64,000 nucleotides of DNA, taken from NCBI RefSeq assembly GCF_016863615.1, contig NZ_BOPF01000040.1, forward strand, positions 1 through 64,000. Reading direction: 5' to 3'. Positions 51,981-60,561 of the stretch are shown piece after piece. The position numbers and the translations under genes were made by a program. The first letter of the stretch is position 1. Every line of letters begins with the position of its first letter. Under the pieces are notes generated by a model. The model did not search any database and was not told where the DNA came from. It was given only the letters and a program-made list of their open reading frames with translations. Source of the DNA: Virgisporangium aliadipatigenens (lineage in GTDB: Bacteria > Actinomycetota > Actinomycetes > Mycobacteriales > Micromonosporaceae).

Positions 51981-52090
51981 GCGAGTTGCGCCTCGGTTCG
52001 GCATCTTGCGGTGGGGTTCTGCAAGTTGCGCGGATGATCACGGCCAGATGGCGCATAACGGCTTCTTGCGTTCGGCGGCAATCCGTTGCG
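51981..52090. promoter_or_regulatory. 20-bp-phased array of TTGCG motifs (iteron-like operator)
   Basis: TTGCG starts at 51986, 52006, 52026, 52066 and 52086; only the slot at 52046 is missing. The first four copies read GC-NNN-TTGCG. The spacing of exactly 20 bp puts all copies on one DNA face. It occupies the promoter region of the DUF5753 regulator and the divergent 246-bp gap before the cyclase-like gene. Confidence 0.75.
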
Positions 52091-52214
52091 CAATATAAAT
52101 ATCGAGTATCCCGATCCGATCAAGGGAGTGCGTCGATCGGTTGTCCGGTGAGGCCCTCCGACACCGATCTCGGTGCGTGCCCGGCGCATCCGAGCAGTGA
52201 CCTGAGGAGCGATC

Positions 52215-52919
52215 ATGAATGCGGAACGAGCCTTGCGGCCGATCTCCCTTGCTGCCCGGCGTCGGGTCAAGGCGGTGCCGTCACGCTTGCCCGAGCAGCC
52301 GCGATCGTCCGGTCGAACGGGCCTGAACATATACGGAATCGTTCTGGTGGACATCGAGGGTTCGGCCCGACGTGACGATCTCGCATTCCGGCGGATGCGC
52401 GATGACCTTTATGAAATCCTTGATCGGGTCACGCTCGGCGACGGGATCTCTGCGACGGCGTTGTCCTGTCAGGACTGCGGTGACGGTATGCGAGTAATAG
52501 TTCCGCTCGACGTCGTCCCGCCCGCATCGATCGTCGACGCCTTCGTGGCGGGCCTGACGGCCGGTCTTCGCGAGCATCGCCGATATGTCGACGCCCATGC
52601 CCGGATCCGCCTGCGGGTCTCGTTCGACATCGGCTTGATTGAATCCCACCGGCACAACTGGACCGGTGAACCGCTGATCAGGGCGGCCCGCCTGGTGGAT
52701 GCCCTGCCGGTACGAGATGCGCTGGCAACGGCGCGGGACCTCGACCTGGTGGTAGTGGTCTCGGACGAGATGTTCCGGACCGTCGTCAGGCATGGGTTCG
52801 GAATGTACGGGCCCACCCGCTTTCGCGAGATCCAGGTCCAGATCAAAGAATTCAATTCACCGGCGTGGCTCCTGGAGTCCGACATAGCAGCGCGATGTTC
52901 ATCCTGTCCATGTCGATAG
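52215..52919 (+). CDS. Class III nucleotidyl cyclase-like protein
   Basis: 234 residues. The core NIYGIVLVDIEGSARRDDLA supplies a first metal Asp (Asp46), and SCQDCGDGMRVIVPLDV the second (Asp90, in the GDG hairpin). RLRVSFDIGLI and a helix with AARLVDALPVRDAL follow, as in adenylate/guanylate cyclase-fold proteins of actinomycetes and of anti-phage Pycsar cyclases. The substrate cannot be told. ATG 52215 follows GAGGAGCGATC. A CRP-like protein begins 23 bases downstream, suggesting that the cyclic nucleotide made here is sensed by it. The locus is less GC-rich than its surroundings. Confidence 0.72.
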   Translation: MNAERALRPISLAARRRVKAVPSRLPEQPRSSGRTGLNIYGIVLVDIEGSARRDDLAFRRMRDDLYEILDRVTLGDGISATALSCQDCGDGMRVIVPLDVVPPASIVDAFVAGLTAGLREHRRYVDAHARIRLRVSFDIGLIESHRHNWTGEPLIRAARLVDALPVRDALATARDLDLVVVVSDEMFRTVVRHGFGMYGPTRFREIQVQIKEFNSPAWLLESDIAARCSSCPCR

Positions 52920-52942
52920 GACCGGTCGAGCGGGGGTTGCCC

Positions 52943-53644
52943 ATGGCGCTGCGTTTTCCGGAGCCAGGTGCCGGATTCTGGGGCGACCTGAACGACGCCG
53001 CCCGGGAGGCATTGACGACTGCCGGCAGTTTACGCAGGTATGCCGCCGGGGATTCGATCATGGGCGAAGGTGCGTCGACCGACAATGTGGTGATTCTCTG
53101 GCGCGGCTTCGTCAAGGTTCACTCCCGCGTGGCGGTCGGACGGCAGGTAATTCTCGCGGTCCGAGGGCCGGGCGACATTCTGGGCGAGATGGCGAGCGTG
53201 GGTGGGGGCCGGCGGTGCGCGACGGTGACGGCGATCGGCCGCGCGACCGGATTGGCGGTCGACCGCGAGCCCTTCGGCGCGCTGTTGATGCGCGATCCGC
53301 ATGCGTCGATGGTGGTGCACCGGGTGCTGATCGCACGGCTGCTCGAGGCGGACCGTATCCGCCTCGGTTCCGGCTCCACCTCGGTCGATCAGCGTCTGGC
53401 GGGCCTGCTGCTCGATTTCACACGGCGGTTCGGCGAGCCGACGGCAGGTGGCGGTCAGCGGATCGGTCTGGCGTTGTCGCAGAAGGAATTGGCCGCGTGC
53501 GTCGGCGGCTCGTCGCGTTCGGTGGCGCGCGTGATGGGCGTCTGGCGGCAACGCGGCATTGTGGCAACCGGTCGGCAATGGGTCGTGGTGAACAGCCCGA
53601 CCGACCTGCACCGCATCGCCGGGCAGACCGCCCGCCCGCGCTGA
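52943..53644 (+). CDS. CRP/FNR-family regulator with cyclic-nucleotide-binding domain
   Basis: 233 residues from ATG 52943 (CGGGGG upstream); earlier in-frame ATGs at 52910 and 52895 would overlap the cyclase. The cNMP domain has VILWRGFVKVHSR, PGDILGEMASVGGGRRCATV with the conserved Gly-Glu and the phosphate-binding Arg, then a dimer helix and a winged helix-turn-helix LALSQKELAACVGGSSRSVA-RVMG. The Arg-Cys instead of Arg-Ser/Thr in the binding pocket hints at altered specificity. It is likely the receptor for the neighbouring cyclase. About 295 bases of mostly featureless sequence follow, with a weak hairpin GGGCGCC/GGCGCCC at 53693-53724. Confidence 0.88.
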   Translation: MALRFPEPGAGFWGDLNDAAREALTTAGSLRRYAAGDSIMGEGASTDNVVILWRGFVKVHSRVAVGRQVILAVRGPGDILGEMASVGGGRRCATVTAIGRATGLAVDREPFGALLMRDPHASMVVHRVLIARLLEADRIRLGSGSTSVDQRLAGLLLDFTRRFGEPTAGGGQRIGLALSQKELAACVGGSSRSVARVMGVWRQRGIVATGRQWVVVNSPTDLHRIAGQTARPR

Positions 53645-53939
53645 GGCGCCGTGCCGAGGACGCGTCCGCCCCGCCGAAGAGGGGCAGGAGGAGGGCGCCG
53701 TCCAGAACGTCGTCAGCGGCGCCCCCCCGATGTGGCTCGACGGGGAGGTTGAACGCCGAGCCGGGCGCCGATCACGACACCGGCGGCCACGCTGTGACCG
53801 TCCGGAAACCGGCATGGCTGGACGAAGCACACCGGTGACTTAAAGGATGGATGCGCGGTGTTGGATGGTTCCTTGATGAGTTGTTGACGGCGGCGCCGCG
53901 TCGACGACCGACGTGCACGGAGCGCTGGAAGGAGGACCG

Positions 53940-56900
53940 ATGGACTTCAGGGCCCTGGGTCCGATCCAGCTGCGCGGGCCGGGCGGGTGGCAGGACGCCG
54001 GGCCGCCGCAGCAGTCGTGCGTGCTCGGGGTGCTCCTGGTCGAGGCGGGTCGGATCGTGCCCGTCGACCTGATCGTCGACCGCGTCTGGGGCACCGCCGC
54101 GCCGGAGGCCGCCCGCCGCACGCTGCACTCCTACGTGACCCGGCTGCGCCGCATGGTCGAACAGGTGCCGGGTGCCGCCATCGTGCGGCGTTCGGGCGGA
54201 TACGTGCTGGACATCGTCCCGGACCGGGTGGACCTGCACCGGGGCCGGCGACTGCGGGCCGAGGCGCGGGAGCCCGGGCGCAGCCCCGCCGAACGGGCCG
54301 CCCTGCTGCGCGAGGCCGTCGAACTGTGGCGCGGGGAGCCGCTCGCGGGGCTCTCCGGCGAGTGGGTGGGCCGGACCCGCGAGGCCCTGCGCCAGGAACG
54401 CCTCGACGGCACGGTCGCCTGGGCCCGGGCCGAGATCGACGGCGGTGACCCGGGGGCCGTGCTGACGCCGTTGAGCCAGCTGGTGGCCGAACATCCGCTG
54501 GCCGAGTCGCCCGTGGCGGTGCTGATGCGGGCGTTCTGCGCGGTGGGGCGCGTCACCGACGCCCTGGACTGCTACGCGGCCGCCCGCCAGCGGCTGCTCG
54601 ACGAGCTGGGCGTCGACCCCGGGGCCGAGTTGCAGGCGATGCACCGCGCCGCCCTGCGCGGCGAACTCGACCCGCCGGCCGGGCCTCCGCCGGCGCCGGT
54701 CGTGGTGCGCAACGTGCCGGCGCAGCTGCCGATGGACGTGTACGGGTTCACCGGCCGGGACGCGGAGATCGCCACCCTCGACGCGCTGTTCAGTCCCGCC
54801 GACGGCCAGCCGAACGCCGTGCGCATCGCCGCCGTCTCCGGCACCGCCGGGGTGGGCAAGACCGCGCTGGCCGTGCACTGGGCGCACCGGGTCGCGGACG
54901 AGTTCCCGGACGGACAGCTCTACGTCAACCTGCGCGGCTACGACCCCGAGCAGCCGGTGACGCCCGGTGACGCGCTCGCCGGGTTCCTGGCGGCGCTGGG
55001 GCTCGCCGGCCGGGACGTGCCGCTCGAGGTGGACGGGCGGGCGGCCCGGTTCCGCAGCGAGGTGGCGGGGCGGCGGATGCTGATCGTGCTCGACAACGCC
55101 GCCTCGGTCGAGCAGATCCGGCCCCTGCTGCCCGGCAGCGCCACCTGTCTCGTGGTCGTGACCAGCCGGGACTCCCTCGCCGGGCTGGTGGCGCTGCACG
55201 GCGCCCGGCGCGTCGACCTCGACCTGCTGGAGTCCGGCGACGCGATGGAGCTGCTGCGCGGCCTGCTGCGCGAGCGGGTCGACGCCGAGCCCGACGCCGC
55301 CCGGCTCCTCGCCGACAGCTGCGCCCGCCTCCCGCTCGCGTTGCGCGTCGCGGCCGAGCTGGTTGCCGCGCGCCCGGCCACGCCCCTGTCGGATCTTTCG
55401 CGGGAACTGGGTGAGCAGCGGCTCGAACTGCTCGACGCCGGCGGGGACGACCGGGGCGCGGTGCGTGCGGTCTTCTCGTGGTCGTACCAGCACCTGCCGG
55501 CCGATGCGGCGAGAGCGTTCCGCATGGTGGGGCTGCACCCGGGTGCGGACTTCGACGCGTACGCGGTCGCCGCGCTCACCGGCGCCGACCTCGGGGCCGC
55601 CCGGCGGTGGTTGGGCACGCTGGCCCGCGTTCACCTGCTGCACGCCGCCGGGCCGGGCCGCTACGGGATGCACGACCTCCTGCGCGCGTACGCCGCCGAA
55701 CTCGCGGCCGCCACCGACCCGGAGGACGCCCGGCGGGCGGCCCTGACCCGGCTCTTCGACTACTACCTGGCGACGGCCGGCACCGCGATGGACGTGCTCT
55801 ACCCGGCCGAACGCGACCGCCGCCCGCCGATCCCCGAGGTGGGCACACCGGTGCCGCCGATGTCGGACGCGGCCGCGGCCCGCCTGTGGCTGGAGAACGA
55901 GCGCCCGTCGATCGTGGCGGTCGCCGCCCACACGGTCACGCACGGCTGGTGGACCTACCCGACCCGGCTCAGCGGCACGCTGTGGCGCTACTTCGACTGG
56001 GGCGGCCACTTCCCGGACGCCGTCACGGTGTCGGCGCACGCGCTGCGGGCGGCCCGGCTCTCCGGCGACCGCGCCGCCGAGGCGAACGCCCTCAGCGACA
56101 GCGCGGGCGTCTACGGCCGGCTCGCCCGCTTCAAGGAGTCGCTGGAACGCTACGAGGCGGCGCTGGAGCTGTTCCGGCTGGTGGGCGACCGGCTCGGGGA
56201 GGCCCGCGCGCTGACCAACTCGGGCCTCATCCACGCCCAGACCGGCCAGTACCCGCAGGCGGTGCCGCTGCACGAACAGGCGGTGGAGCTGTTCCGCGCG
56301 CTCGGCGACGCCCACGGGGAGTCCCGCGCGTGGGGCAATCTCGGCGTGGCGCTGGAACGCAAGGGCGAGTACGACCGCGCGACGGAGTGCCAGGAGCGTT
56401 CGCTCGCGCTGGCCCGGCAGGTCGGCGACCCGGACAACGAGGCGGTCGGGATCGTCAACCTGGGCCTCATCGCCTCGGCCCGGGGCGACTACGACCGCGC
56501 GGTCGGCTACCTGAAGCACTCGGTCGCCATCTTCGCCGAACGCGGCAGCGTGGCCCGCCAGGCGGAGGCGACCAGCATGCTCGGGGTGGTGTACGGGCGG
56601 CAGGGCCGGTGGGAGATGGCGGTCGAGGGCCACCAGCGGGCGGCGTCGCTGCTGCGCGAGATCGGCGACCGGTTCGGCGAGGTGCGCGCCCTGAACGGCC
56701 TCGGCGAGGCACTGCGCGCCTCCGGCTACCCGGACAAGGCCCGCCAGCACTACGAGGCGGCGCTGGCGATCGCCGTGGAGATCGGCACGCTGCACGAGGA
56801 GGCCCGCGCGTACGACGGGCTGGCGCACACGTGGCGCGCGGACGACCCGGAGCGCGCTTTCAGCCTGTGGAAACGCGCCCTGGACGGCTACACGGCGATC

Positions 56901-56945
56901 GGCGCGCCGGAGGCGCCGCAGGTCAGGGCGCTGCTGGCGGAGTAG
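53940..56945 (+). CDS. AfsR/SARP-type transcriptional regulator
   Basis: 1001 residues. An OmpR-like winged helix (about 1-95; LVDRVWG-type WIVDRVWGTAAPEAARRTLH) and BTAD domain (about 100-245; LQAMHRAAL) form the SARP part. An NB-ARC ATPase follows with Walker A SGTAGVGKTAL at about 298-308 and RMLIVLDNAAS, then a winged segment and a C-terminal TPR array with repeats such as LGEARALTNSGLIHAQTGQY and NEAVGIVNLGLIASARGDYD. It activates secondary metabolism or development genes in relatives; the target is unknown here. ATG 53940 with GGAAGGAGG upstream. Confidence 0.93.
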   Translation: MDFRALGPIQLRGPGGWQDAGPPQQSCVLGVLLVEAGRIVPVDLIVDRVWGTAAPEAARRTLHSYVTRLRRMVEQVPGAAIVRRSGGYVLDIVPDRVDLHRGRRLRAEAREPGRSPAERAALLREAVELWRGEPLAGLSGEWVGRTREALRQERLDGTVAWARAEIDGGDPGAVLTPLSQLVAEHPLAESPVAVLMRAFCAVGRVTDALDCYAAARQRLLDELGVDPGAELQAMHRAALRGELDPPAGPPPAPVVVRNVPAQLPMDVYGFTGRDAEIATLDALFSPADGQPNAVRIAAVSGTAGVGKTALAVHWAHRVADEFPDGQLYVNLRGYDPEQPVTPGDALAGFLAALGLAGRDVPLEVDGRAARFRSEVAGRRMLIVLDNAASVEQIRPLLPGSATCLVVVTSRDSLAGLVALHGARRVDLDLLESGDAMELLRGLLRERVDAEPDAARLLADSCARLPLALRVAAELVAARPATPLSDLSRELGEQRLELLDAGGDDRGAVRAVFSWSYQHLPADAARAFRMVGLHPGADFDAYAVAALTGADLGAARRWLGTLARVHLLHAAGPGRYGMHDLLRAYAAELAAATDPEDARRAALTRLFDYYLATAGTAMDVLYPAERDRRPPIPEVGTPVPPMSDAAAARLWLENERPSIVAVAAHTVTHGWWTYPTRLSGTLWRYFDWGGHFPDAVTVSAHALRAARLSGDRAAEANALSDSAGVYGRLARFKESLERYEAALELFRLVGDRLGEARALTNSGLIHAQTGQYPQAVPLHEQAVELFRALGDAHGESRAWGNLGVALERKGEYDRATECQERSLALARQVGDPDNEAVGIVNLGLIASARGDYDRAVGYLKHSVAIFAERGSVARQAEATSMLGVVYGRQGRWEMAVEGHQRAASLLREIGDRFGEVRALNGLGEALRASGYPDKARQHYEAALAIAVEIGTLHEEARAYDGLAHTWRADDPERAFSLWKRALDGYTAIGAPEAPQVRALLAE

Positions 56946-57079
56946 GCCCACCCTAGCGAGATTGGTCTCAGACCGTACCTCTATGGCGCGCGGACGGGTT
57001 TCGGGTATGTTTCGGCAACGTCTATGCCGGGCCAACGCTGTCCCACGGATGCTGTTCACACGTGGGAGGCCAGCCGCTC

Positions 57080-58543
57080 ATGCCCGACCCGAACGGTTTT
57101 CTGAAGTACAGCCGTCAGACTCCGCCGCTGCGGCCCGTTCCGTTGCGGCTGCTGGACTGGCGCGACGTGTACCAGCGCACCGATCCGACGGCGATCCGGG
57201 AGCAGGCCACCCGCTGCATGAACTGCGGCATCCCGTTCTGCCACGAGGGGTGCCCGCTCGGCAACCTCATCCCCACGTGGAACGACCTGGTGCACAGCGA
57301 CGACTACGCCTCGGCGTCGGAACGGCTGCACGCCACCAACAACTTCCCGGAGTTCACCGGGCGGCTCTGTCCGGCTCCCTGCGAGGCGGCCTGCGTCCTG
57401 GGCATCCACGACGACCCGGTGACCATCAAGCAGGTCGAGGTGGAGATCGCCAACCGCACCGTGGACGCCGGACTGCGCCCGTGGAAGGTGACGGCCCGCT
57501 CCGGCAAGAGCGTGGGCGTGGTCGGTTCGGGGCCGGCCGGGATGGCGGCGGCGCAGCAGCTCGCGCGCGCCGGCCACGCGGTGACGCTCTACGAGCGGGA
57601 CGAGGCGATCGGCGGCCTGCTGCGCTTCGGCATCCCCGACTTCAAGCTGGAGAAGTCGCACATCGACCTGCGCATGGAGCAGCTCGCGGCCGAGGGCGTG
57701 ACCTTCCGGACCGGCTGTGACGTGGGCGTCGACGTGACGATCCCGCAGCTGCGCGCGGAGCACGACGCGATCGTGCTGACCACCGGCGCGCAGGATCCGC
57801 GCGACGTGCCGACCACGCCGGGCCGCGAACTCGGCGGCATCCACCTGGCGATGGACTACCTCGGCGGCGCCAACCGGGTGGTGGCCGGCACGCTGGCCGT
57901 TCCGCCGATCGACGCGGCCGGCAAGCACGTCATCGTGCTCGGGGGCGGCGACACGGCCGCCGACTGCCTGGGCACGGCGCACCGCCACGGCGCGAAGAGC
58001 GTGCACCTGATCGAGGTGGTGCCGGAGCCGCCGGCCGTTCGGGACGGGACGCGCAACCCGTGGCCGACCTGGCCGCTGATCCTGCGCACCGCGTCGGCGC
58101 ACGAGGAGGGCGGCACCCGGTTGTACGGCTCGGCGGTGCGGCGGTTCATCGGGACGACGACGGTCGAGGCCGTCGAGGTGGTCGACGTGGTGCTCGCGAC
58201 CGACGGCAGCTTCGGGCTGACCGAGGTGCCGGGCACCGAGCGCCGGTTGCCGGCCGACCTGGTGCTGCTGGCGATCGGGTTCGCCGGCACCGAGCCGGGG
58301 CCGCTGCTGGCGCAGGCCGGGATCGAACGCAACCGGCGCGGCACGATCGACGCCGACCCCGAGTGGAACACGAGCGCCGACGGGATCTTCGTGGCCGGCG
58401 ACGCCCGGCGCGGGCCGTCGCTGATCGTGTGGGCGATCGCGGAGGGGCGTTCGGCGGCGGCCGCCGTGCACCGGTACCTGGGCGGCGGGGGAGACCTGCC
58501 GGCGCCGGTCACTCCGGCTTCGCGACCGATCTCCGTGCACTGA
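57080..58543 (+). CDS. gltD: Glutamate synthase small subunit (NADPH-dependent, GltD)
   Basis: 487 residues. N-terminal iron-sulfur Cys motifs RCMNCGIPFCHEGCPLGN and RLCPAPCEAACV are followed by an FAD site VGVVGSGPAGMAAAQQLA, GLLRFGIPDFKLEK, and an NADPH site VIVLGGGDTAADCLGTA. The C-terminal GIFVAGDARRGPSLIVWAI binds FAD. It passes electrons from NADPH to the large subunit GltB for glutamate synthesis. gltB is not upstream, where it is usually found, so this is either a separated subunit or a GltD-like oxidoreductase. It overlaps the following minus-strand kinase by 35 bases. Confidence 0.93.
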   Translation: MPDPNGFLKYSRQTPPLRPVPLRLLDWRDVYQRTDPTAIREQATRCMNCGIPFCHEGCPLGNLIPTWNDLVHSDDYASASERLHATNNFPEFTGRLCPAPCEAACVLGIHDDPVTIKQVEVEIANRTVDAGLRPWKVTARSGKSVGVVGSGPAGMAAAQQLARAGHAVTLYERDEAIGGLLRFGIPDFKLEKSHIDLRMEQLAAEGVTFRTGCDVGVDVTIPQLRAEHDAIVLTTGAQDPRDVPTTPGRELGGIHLAMDYLGGANRVVAGTLAVPPIDAAGKHVIVLGGGDTAADCLGTAHRHGAKSVHLIEVVPEPPAVRDGTRNPWPTWPLILRTASAHEEGGTRLYGSAVRRFIGTTTVEAVEVVDVVLATDGSFGLTEVPGTERRLPADLVLLAIGFAGTEPGPLLAQAGIERNRRGTIDADPEWNTSADGIFVAGDARRGPSLIVWAIAEGRSAAAAVHRYLGGGGDLPAPVTPASRPISVH

Positions 58544-59798
58544 ACGCAGGCAGGAGCACCGTCATCACCAGGCCGCCCTCGTCGCGCGGTTCGGCGGTGA
58601 CGGTGCCGCCGTGCGCCCGTGCCACTGCCTCCACAATGGACAGTCCGAGGCCGACCCCGTGCGCCGAGGTCCCCACCCGGTCGGTGCCCAGCCGGCGGAA
58701 CGGCTCGAACAGGCCGGCGATCTCGTAGCGGGGAACGTGCGGGCCGGAGTTCTCGACGGTCAGCATCGCCTGTCCGGTGCCGGGCCGCACGCCGGTGGCC
58801 ACGCGCACCCAGCCGTCCTCGGAGACGTTGTGCCGCAAGGCGTTCTCGACGAGGTTCTGCACGAGGCGTTCGAGGAGAACCGGGCTGCCGGCCGTGGGGG
58901 CCTCGGCGGCGTCCAGCCGCACGGCGATCTTCTCCTGCGGCAGCTGCGTCACCACGTGCGCCACGACGTCGGCGAGGTCGACGTAGAAGTGCTCGTCGAG
59001 TGCGCGTTCGGAACGGGCGAGCAGGAGCAGCCCGTCGATGAGCCGGGCGTGGCGGGCGTTCACGGCGAGCAGGGTCGTGCCGAGCTGCCTGATCTCCGGC
59101 GTGGCCGTGTCGGGGTCCAGCGCCACCTCCAGCAGGGTGCGGTTGAGGGTCAGCGGCGTGCGCAGTTCGTGCGAGGCGTTCGCGATGAACCGGCGCTGCG
59201 AGTCGAACGCGCCGTCGAGGCGTTCCAGCATCAGGTCGAACGTGTCCGCCAGCTCCTTGACCTCGTCGTCGGGGCCGTCGAGCGCGATCCGTTCGTGCAT
59301 GGTGCCGTCGGCGCCGGGGGCCGCGGCGATCCGCCGGGCGGTCTCGGTCATCCGGTGCAGCGGCTGGAGCAGGCGGCCGGCGAGCAGCCAGCCCAGGGCG
59401 ATGGCCGCCGCGCCGACGACGGCGAGCGCGATCGAGCCCTGGATCAGCACCTCCTGGAGCGTGGTGTCGGCCGACTTGTCGACGACCTTGCGCACCTCCT
59501 CCCTGGTCAGCGGCGGCGCGATCTCGCCGCCCACGCCGACGAGGCAGTCGTCCCCGGGCGAGGTGTCCGGCTGCCTGGCCGGCGGGGTGGGCGCCGCCCC
59601 GGGCGGGACCCGCGGCTCTCCCGAGGGCTGCAGCGGCGCCTCGGCACCGGGACCGCACTTGGCCCAGAACTTCTCGCCGCCGACCCGCTGCGCGGTCAGC
59701 ACGTAGGTGACGCCGAGGACGGCGAGCCCGGCGACGAGGAAGAGGCCGCCGTACACCAGGGTCAGCCTGCCCCGGATGGTCAGCCGCGGGCGCCGCAT
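58509..59798 (-). CDS. Two-component sensor histidine kinase
   Basis: 429 residues: membrane helix at about 12-34, an extracytoplasmic Pro-rich loop with two Cys (KFWAKCGPG, DDCLVGVG), second helix at about 118-143, HAMP (LQPLHRMTETARRI), HisKA with NASHELRTPLT, and HATPase with NLVENALRHNV and GVGLGLSIVEAV. It pairs with the response regulator whose stop overlaps its ATG (ATGA). The neighbouring divergent operon encodes a lipoprotein and MacB-type efflux system, a likely target; the signal is unknown. Confidence 0.94.
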   Translation of the reverse strand: MRRPRLTIRGRLTLVYGGLFLVAGLAVLGVTYVLTAQRVGGEKFWAKCGPGAEAPLQPSGEPRVPPGAAPTPPARQPDTSPGDDCLVGVGGEIAPPLTREEVRKVVDKSADTTLQEVLIQGSIALAVVGAAAIALGWLLAGRLLQPLHRMTETARRIAAAPGADGTMHERIALDGPDDEVKELADTFDLMLERLDGAFDSQRRFIANASHELRTPLTLNRTLLEVALDPDTATPEIRQLGTTLLAVNARHARLIDGLLLLARSERALDEHFYVDLADVVAHVVTQLPQEKIAVRLDAAEAPTAGSPVLLERLVQNLVENALRHNVSEDGWVRVATGVRPGTGQAMLTVENSGPHVPRYEIAGLFEPFRRLGTDRVGTSAHGVGLGLSIVEAVARAHGGTVTAEPRDEGGLVMTVLLPAFSARRSVAKPE

Positions 59799-60454
59799 CA
59801 CGGGATCCGGTAGCCGACGCCGGGATCGGTCAGCACGACGGGTGGATCGCCGAGCTTGCGGCGCAGCTTCAGGATCGTCATGCGCACCGCGTGGCTGAAC
59901 GGGTCCGCGTGCTCGTCCCACGCCTTCTCCATGAGCAGTTCGGCGGAGACGGCCACCCCGTCGGCGCGCAGCAGTTCGGCCAGCACCGCGAACTCCTTGC
60001 GCGACAGCGGAACGTAGCGGCCGTCCCGGAACACCTCCCGCCGGTGCGGGTCGAGCCGGATGCCGGCGCGTTCGAGGACGGGCGGCACGGCGGGTCTGGC
60101 CCGCCGGCCGAGGGCCGCCACGCGCGCCACCAACTCCTTGAACGCGAACGGCTTGGGCAGGTAGTCGTCCGCCCCGAGGGAGAGGCCGGCGACGCGGTCG
60201 TCGACGTCGGCGGCCGCCGTGAGCATCAGCACGCGGGCGGCGCCGTCGCGGGCGGCGAGCGTGCGGCACACGTCGTCGCCGTGCACCACGGGCAGGTCGC
60301 GGTCGAGGACGACGACGTCGTAGTCGTTGACGTCGACGCGTTCCAGGGCGGCGCCGCCGTCGTAGACCACGTCGACCGCGTGGGCGGCGCGGCGCAGCCC
60401 GTCGGCGACGGCGTCGGCGAGCAGGGGTTCGTCCTCGACCACCAGGATCCGCAT
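59798..60454 (-). CDS. OmpR-family response regulator
   Basis: 218 residues. The receiver has acidic EDE at 7-9, phospho-acceptor Asp51 in VVVLDRDLP, Thr in VLMLTAAAD and Lys in YLPKPF. The C-terminal winged helix (about 128-218) reads VPLSRKEFAVLAELLRADG and FSHAVRMTILKLRRKLG. It forms an operon with the histidine kinase (ATGA overlap) and diverges from the lipoprotein-efflux genes, which it probably controls. Confidence 0.95.
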   Translation of the reverse strand: MRILVVEDEPLLADAVADGLRRAAHAVDVVYDGGAALERVDVNDYDVVVLDRDLPVVHGDDVCRTLAARDGAARVLMLTAAADVDDRVAGLSLGADDYLPKPFAFKELVARVAALGRRARPAVPPVLERAGIRLDPHRREVFRDGRYVPLSRKEFAVLAELLRADGVAVSAELLMEKAWDEHADPFSHAVRMTILKLRRKLGDPPVVLTDPGVGYRIP

Positions 60455-60561
60455 GACTCCATGCTGACCGACGGTGATGTCACTTCGGCGTCAACGTGCG
60501 CGCTGACGGCCGGGAAACCCCGCATTCCGTTCACTCCTCCCAAACGGAAGGGGGAAATCCC

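Noticed and set aside
50841-53644. Prophage or integrative element
   Set aside because: Lower GC and regulatory genes suggest acquisition, but there is no integrase, attachment site or structural gene.
53727-53734. CCGATGTG before the AfsR-like gene (and another at 3131-3138)
   Set aside because: The octamer alone is expected a few times by chance; neither has TCA 17 bases upstream and neither precedes a motility gene.
53772-57059. 1095-residue minus-strand frame
   Set aside because: A shadow of the AfsR-like gene, whose Walker A and TPR motifs are unmistakable on the plus strand.
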